Shown one piece after another: positions 60,729 to 64,000 of a DNA stretch of 64,000 bases. A program made the position numbers and the translations under genes. How positions within the stretch are numbered: position 1 is the first letter of the stretch; every line of letters begins with the position of its first letter. A model generated the notes under the pieces. That model was not told where the DNA came from. It did not search any database and was given only the letters and a program-made list of their open reading frames with translations. The stretch covers positions 1-64,000 of the forward strand of contig JAVVVI010000007.1 of the NCBI GenBank assembly GCA_036652735.1. Direction: 5' to 3'. This DNA is from JAGOGN01 sp036652735 (GTDB lineage: Bacteria > Bacillota > Clostridia > Lachnospirales > Lachnospiraceae).

Positions 60729-61247
60729 GTGGAAAAAATTAATAAGCAGGCATACCTGGAACATTTGATTGATAGCTATCAGAATTTAGTATTTTCCATT
60801 TGCTATAAAATGACGCAAAATTATTTTGAGTCAGAAGACCTTGCACAGGAGACCTTTCTTGCAGCGTACAGGAATTTGGACTCTTTTGAACAAAATTATG
60901 AAAAAGCATGGTTGTGTAAGATTGCCATGAACAAATGTAAAGATTACCAAAAAAGTGCCGCAAGACGAATGGTGGCAACACCGGATGAAGAATTTGCGGA
61001 AATCAAAAGTCCGGGAGAATCCACAGAGGAACAGGTTTTAGAACGGGAAGTCAAAGAACAATTAAAAACAGCCTGCCAAGGGCTTCGGAGTCCCTACCGG
61101 GAAGTAGCCCTCCTTTATTACTATCAGGAAAAAGAAATGGCTGAGATTGCACAGGAACGGGGAAAAAGCATTAAGACAATACAGACACAGATTTATAGGG
61201 CCAGAGCCCAGCTAAGAGAGCAATATGGAAGGGAGTGGAAAGCATGA
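60729..61247 (+). CDS. ECF-type RNA polymerase sigma factor
   Basis: A 172-residue sigma-70 family protein. Region 2 (about residues 10-75) includes LVFSICYKMTQNYFESEDLAQETFLAAYRN. A short linker follows (DEEFAEIKSPGESTEEQ). Region 4 (about 110-165) shows LRSPYREVALLYYYQEKEMAEIAQ and KTIQTQIYRARAQL. The start is odd: AGGAGGT (60724-60730) overlaps the GTG at 60729, and the only well-spaced codon is ATT at 60738. An overlapping downstream gene encodes a likely anti-sigma factor. It probably controls an envelope-stress response. Confidence 0.85.
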   Translation: MEKINKQAYLEHLIDSYQNLVFSICYKMTQNYFESEDLAQETFLAAYRNLDSFEQNYEKAWLCKIAMNKCKDYQKSAARRMVATPDEEFAEIKSPGESTEEQVLEREVKEQLKTACQGLRSPYREVALLYYYQEKEMAEIAQERGKSIKTIQTQIYRARAQLREQYGREWKA

Positions 61248-61612
61248 ATGAGAAAGAATTGCAAGAAATGGAAGCTTTAATTGCACAAGTGGAATCAGAG
61301 GGACTGCTTCATGCACCTAAGAATATGAAGCAGGAAATAACGCAAAAATGTATGAAACTGCCAATTCCATACTCCAGTAAACGCTCACTTTATACTTATG
61401 CTGTGAAAATAGGTGTGGGAGTTGCAGCGGCATTACTGCTCTTGTTTTCTATTAATACGCAGCAGATGGCAGCCTTAGAGAATGTGAAACAGCCGAAAAC
61501 AAGGGTATCTGTGGCAACGCAGATTACCGATGGATTAAATGATTTATCAAGTTTAATCAGTATTTTTACAAATAATTTAGTCAAAGATGGAGGGAACAAA
61601 AATGACAAATAA
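61244..61612 (+). CDS. Putative membrane anti-sigma factor
   Basis: A 122-residue single-pass protein. It has a cytosolic part of about 55 residues rich in Glu/Gln (EKELQEMEALIAQVESEG), one helix (about residues 58-73), and a short external tail. No zinc-binding HxxxCxxC is present, so it is not a ZAS-type anti-sigma. Overlap with the sigma gene (ATGA) and the single membrane span are the evidence. GGGAGTGG sits ahead of ATG 61244. Its 3' end overlaps the next gene by 11 bases. The function is inferred from position. Confidence 0.65.
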   Translation: MNEKELQEMEALIAQVESEGLLHAPKNMKQEITQKCMKLPIPYSSKRSLYTYAVKIGVGVAAALLLLFSINTQQMAALENVKQPKTRVSVATQITDGLNDLSSLISIFTNNLVKDGGNKNDK

Positions 61613-62201
61613 GAAAAGTGCATTTTTAACATTTATTTTTTCACTCTTACCGGGAGCAGGTGAGATGTACATGGGCTTTATGAAGCAGGGGGCCAGTCTC
61701 ATGGGATTGTTCTTTACCATAATTGCTTTAGGTGGCTGGCTTGAAATAGGGCCAATCATGATTTTATTACCGGTGATTTGGTTCTATAGTTTCTTCCATG
61801 TTCATAACTTGAGGAATCTTTCAGACGAAGAATTTTTTTCCATTAAAGACGAGTATATTATAGATGTGGGTGATACCCGGTTGAAGGAGTTGTTCGGAAA
61901 ATTTCATAAGATTATCGCAGTTGTTCTAATTTTAATGGGTGTGAATTTAATCTGGAGAAATGTAGCCGATTATATTGGAAGATTCCTTCCAAACGATATA
62001 AGCAACTTGTGGTACAACTTTACAGGAACCTTTACCTATGCAATTCCACAGATTTTTGTAGGTGCAGGAATTATCTATGTGGGAATCTATCTCATTAAGG
62101 GAAAGAAAAAAGAACTTTTCCAGCAGGAAGAACAGGAAGAGCAGTATCACACTGAGACGCAGGAGGATTCAGAAACGATACCGGAGGGTGAAGAAAAATG
62201 A
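61602..62201 (+). CDS. Membrane protein of the ECF cassette (TM2-like start)
   Basis: A 199-residue protein. The N-terminus, AFLTFIFSLLPGAGEMYMGFMKQGA, resembles TM2-type domains of envelope proteins. Two helices follow (about residues 40-65), then a cytosolic piece, and two more helices (about 105-120 and 148-170). The tail is rich in Glu and Gln. The name of the family is not certain. GGAGGGAAC fits ATG 61602. It is coupled to the anti-sigma gene upstream and to the LiaF-like gene downstream (ATGA), so it belongs to one operon. Confidence 0.7.
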   Translation: MTNKKSAFLTFIFSLLPGAGEMYMGFMKQGASLMGLFFTIIALGGWLEIGPIMILLPVIWFYSFFHVHNLRNLSDEEFFSIKDEYIIDVGDTRLKELFGKFHKIIAVVLILMGVNLIWRNVADYIGRFLPNDISNLWYNFTGTFTYAIPQIFVGAGIIYVGIYLIKGKKKELFQQEEQEEQYHTETQEDSETIPEGEEK

Positions 62202-62503
62202 AGGAAAGAAGAGTAGGAACCATTACACTTGGGTGTATGCTGGTGTTGTTTGGCATATTGTTTCTGGCACAGTTATTTACACAGGCAATCTCTTATGGGC
62301 TTATTTTCAGGCTTTGGCCAATTGTCTTTATCCTGCTTGGAATAGAGGTATTACTCAGCCAGAGACAGAGTGAGAACTGGAAATTCAAACTGGATGCAGG
62401 AGCAATTTTTTTACTGTTTCTTCTTATGGGGTTTGCCATTGGTATGGCGGGTTTGGATTTTTTCATTCAGCATCAGGTCCCGGAATTGTTTTTTAATTTA
62501 TAA
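62198..62503 (+). CDS. LiaF-TM/DUF5668-like membrane protein
   Basis: A 101-residue membrane protein. Three to four helices are seen: GTITLGCMLVLFGILFLAQLF, ISYGLIFRLWPIVFILLGIEVLL, and AIFLLFLLMGFAIGMAG. The RLWPIVFILLGIEVLL pattern is the hallmark of the LiaF N-terminal/DUF5668 module, found in cell-envelope stress systems. It is the last gene of the four-gene ECF cassette. This fits a stress-response role but no partner kinase is nearby. Confidence 0.78.
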   Translation: MKERRVGTITLGCMLVLFGILFLAQLFTQAISYGLIFRLWPIVFILLGIEVLLSQRQSENWKFKLDAGAIFLLFLLMGFAIGMAGLDFFIQHQVPELFFNL

Positions 62504-62511
62504 AATTCATG

Positions 62512-62549
62512 TACCCGTTATTGACTTATGTCAGTAACGGGTATACAAT
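62512..62549 (+). promoter_or_regulatory. Promoter covered by a 32-bp palindrome
   Basis: TACCCGTTA (62512-62520) and TAACGGGTA (62535-62543) are perfect inverted arms. TGAC (62522-62525) and GTCA (62530-62533) extend the symmetry around TTAT. Within it, TTGACT (62521-62526) and TACAAT (62544-62549) form a sigma-A promoter with 17-base spacing. A bound dimer here would block transcription of the DUF134-NifX gene. Confidence 0.65.
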
Positions 62550-62586
62550 ATTAAGGACAAGAGAACTGAATGAAAGGAGCGTGGCT

Positions 62587-63384
62587 ATGGCTCGTCCGGT
62601 AAAACAACGGTTGATTTGTTCCCTTCCACAAACGGCTTTATTTATACCTTCTGACAAAGAGAATACAGAAGATGTAGTATTGGGAGTGGATGAATATGAA
62701 ACCCTTCGCCTAATTGATTATTTGGGTTTTACACAGGAAGAATGTGCGGGGCAGATGAATGTTGCAAGAACAACGGTGCAGTCTGTGTACGACACAGCAC
62801 GAAAAAAAGTGGCTGATTTTTTAGTCAATGGAAAAAGTTTGGTCATAGATGGAGGAAATTATGATATTTGCGTAAATTCCGGTCAATGCTGTGGAAAAAG
62901 CTGCGAAGAAAAACGTTGTGCCAATGGAGAGTTACATTGTCAGCATGCTTTTCAGATAAAGTTAAAAAATGGAGGTATTCTTATGAAGATAGCAGTAACA
63001 TATGAAAATGGAGAAGTATTTCAGCACTTTGGACATTGTGAAAATTTTAAAATCTATACCATTGAAGACAAGGCAGTAAAAACAGCACAGGTGGTGAGTG
63101 CAATCGGAAGTGGACATGGTGCACTGGCAGGTTTTTTAAATGACAATGATGTAGATATCTTAATCTGTGGCGGAATTGGCGGAGGCGCCCGTGTTGCTCT
63201 GGATGAAGCAGGAATTAAGCTCTATCCGGGAGTAGTGGGAAATGCAGATGAGAGTGTAAATGCATTGCTTCGAGATGCACTGGAGTTTAATCCCAATACG
63301 ATGTGCGAACATCATCATGATGGCGATCATGATTGTGGAGATCCTTGCGGTGAAGACAAACATGGCTGCGGCGGAAACCATTAA
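62587..63384 (+). CDS. DUF134-NifX (dinitrogenase iron-molybdenum cofactor) fusion protein
   Basis: A 265-residue protein. Residues about 1-95 are a DUF134 DNA-binding domain, with MARPVKQRLI, DEYETLRLIDYLGFTQEECAGQMNVARTTVQSVYDTARKK (sigma-region-4-like helix-turn-helix). A Cys-rich linker follows (GQCCGKSCEEKRC). A NifX/NafY-type metal-cofactor-binding domain comes next (about 137-240), with FQHFGHCENFKIY and ILICGGIGGGARVALDEAG. The tail is rich in His, Cys and Asp and could bind metal. AAAGGAG (62572-62578) fits ATG 62587, not the earlier 62509. No nif genes are near. It may sense metals or Fe-S status and regulate itself. Confidence 0.85.
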   Translation: MARPVKQRLICSLPQTALFIPSDKENTEDVVLGVDEYETLRLIDYLGFTQEECAGQMNVARTTVQSVYDTARKKVADFLVNGKSLVIDGGNYDICVNSGQCCGKSCEEKRCANGELHCQHAFQIKLKNGGILMKIAVTYENGEVFQHFGHCENFKIYTIEDKAVKTAQVVSAIGSGHGALAGFLNDNDVDILICGGIGGGARVALDEAGIKLYPGVVGNADESVNALLRDALEFNPNTMCEHHHDGDHDCGDPCGEDKHGCGGNH

Positions 63385-63410
63385 TACAGAGAAATGATCT
63401 CGTGTACCTG

Positions 63411-63457
63411 AAAATACCCGGTGAACTGTGAAAAGTTTGCTGGGTATTCTTTTTTGG
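63411..63457 (+). terminator. Intrinsic terminator
   Basis: AATACCC and GGGTATT pair at the base, with a partially paired inner stem (GGTGAACT with AGTTTGCT), followed by CTTTTTT. Confidence 0.75.
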
Positions 63458-63506
63458 TGAAGAAAAGCGGTGTATTGGTTTTTATCAGAAAAAACATAAA
63501 AATAGA

Positions 63507-63534
63507 TTGAGAAGTTGCGGGAATATGTTAAAAT
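63507..63534 (+). promoter_or_regulatory. Candidate promoter of the fumarase gene
   Basis: TTGAGA (63507-63512) and TAAAAT (63529-63534) are spaced by 16 bases, ahead of the start codon at 63567. Confidence 0.5.
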
Positions 63535-63566
63535 ATAAGGAACAGAAATAGGAAAGGAAGGGTTTC

Positions 63567-64000
63567 ATGCGGGAAATAAATGTAACGCAGATTGTTGATG
63601 TGATAGAGAGACTTTGTATTAAAGCAAACCGGGTTCTTCCGGAGGATGTAAGAGAGGCAATTACCCATTGTCGTGGCTGCGAGGAGTGGAAGACGGCTCA
63701 GGTGGTGCTGGATCAGATTATAGAAAATTATCAAGTGGCAGACCGGGAGCAGGTTCCAATTTGTCAAGATACAGGGATGGCATGTGTGTTTTTAGAAATT
63801 GGACAAGATCTACACCTGACCGGCGGAGATTTAAGGGAAGCAGTGGATGAGGGAGTACGAAGAGGATACCAGAATGGATATCTTAGAAAATCAGTAGTAA
63901 AGGACCCGGTGCTTCGGGGAAACACCGAAGATAATACACCGGCAATGATTTATACAGAGATCGTGCCCGGGGAGAAATTGCGTATAACCGTTGGACCCAA
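63567..64000 (+). CDS. Class I fumarate hydratase alpha subunit (N-terminal part)
   Basis: The first 144 codons lie in the window and the gene runs off its end. The sequence starts MREINVTQIVDVIERLC and contains VPICQDTGMACVFLEIG, with the conserved Cys that helps bind the [4Fe-4S] cluster of the class I hydro-lyases, and SVVKDPVLRGNTEDNTPAM. This family covers fumarase and L(+)-tartrate dehydratase alpha chains in two-subunit enzymes, so the beta-subunit gene is expected just downstream. GGAAAGGAAGGG precedes ATG 63567. Tartrate dehydratase cannot be ruled out. Confidence 0.9.
   Translation, partial: MREINVTQIVDVIERLCIKANRVLPEDVREAITHCRGCEEWKTAQVVLDQIIENYQVADREQVPICQDTGMACVFLEIGQDLHLTGGDLREAVDEGVRRGYQNGYLRKSVVKDPVLRGNTEDNTPAMIYTEIVPGEKLRITVGP

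Noticed and set aside
1..64000. Mobile elements, prophage, CRISPR array, toxin-antitoxin or defence islands
   Set aside because: No transposase, integrase, phage structural gene, direct-repeat array or recognised defence gene was seen; gene content is housekeeping, transport, signalling and sporulation.

Overview
The window looks like a piece of chromosome from an anaerobic, spore-forming Firmicute, most likely a member of the Clostridia close to Lachnospiraceae. The grounds are low-to-moderate GC with A/T-rich intergenic regions, strong AGGAGG-type ribosome binding sites with occasional GTG/TTG starts, classic sigma-A promoters, and sporulation genes (spoVG, yabP, yabQ, divIC, spoIIE, dpaA, dpaB, and ytvI- and cotS-like genes). 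Other Clostridia-like traits are a prolyl-tRNA synthetase of the short archaeal/eukaryal type, an L-cysteine desulfidase, a class I (Fe-S) fumarase subunit and a cyclic-di-GMP toolkit. No transposon, prophage, CRISPR array or recognisable anti-phage system was seen. This is mainly a core-genome window whose novelty lies in regulatory DNA and small genes.

Layout. 1-9.4 kb: tRNA-Pro(CGG), a methyltransferase, then a GntR/FadR-type regulator divergent from an operon of L-cysteine desulfidase, a five-gene Opp peptide importer and a small membrane protein. 9.5-13.4 kb: a two-component system divergent from a fused ABC ATPase-permease. 13.4-19.4 kb: a YitT protein, a 40-residue Cys-rich microprotein with its own promoter and terminator, the methionine importer metNIQ, a DMT transporter and a MATE exporter. 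19.4-24.5 kb (minus strand): PRPP synthetase, a DnaC/DnaI-like ATPase, a DnaD-domain protein, an intergenic region with 9-bp-periodic DnaA boxes, and murC.

24.7-46.6 kb (mostly plus): spoVG, pth, mfd, a PrsA-like foldase, murA, an HD-GYP protein (minus), a SAM-I riboswitch with metK, a second two-component system, an RluA-type pseudouridine synthase, ytvI-like, a diguanylate cyclase, proS, cca, a CotS-like (pseudo)kinase, a PEGA lipoprotein and a phosphohexomutase. 46.6-54.2 kb: HU, rqcP, yabP, yabQ, divIC, spoIIE, tilS, hpt, ftsH. This is the order known from Bacillus subtilis, and spoIIE is preceded by a promoter with the 21-bp spacer typical of Spo0A-activated promoters. 54.2-64 kb: a candidate C-rich small RNA, a PAS/GGDEF protein (minus), asnB, dpaA-dpaB (minus, with a sigma-K-like promoter), a TSUP permease, an ECF sigma/anti-sigma/envelope-protein cassette, a DUF134-NifX fusion behind a palindrome-covered promoter, and the 5' part of a fumarase alpha-subunit gene.

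How the parts work together. Sulfur and methionine metabolism recurs: cysteine breakdown coupled to peptide import, methionine import, and SAM synthesis under SAM riboswitch control. Sporulation is represented from its onset (spoIIE) to late spore maturation (dpaAB). One HD-GYP phosphodiesterase and two GGDEF cyclases with intact product-inhibition sites form a small c-di-GMP network. The observations most worth following up are the candidate C-rich sRNA (about 54281-54372), the Cys-rich microprotein (14434-14556), the DnaA-box arrays (22982-23135), and the palindrome spanning the promoter of the DUF134-NifX gene (62512-62549). All functions here are read from sequence and family knowledge; nothing was searched or computed.
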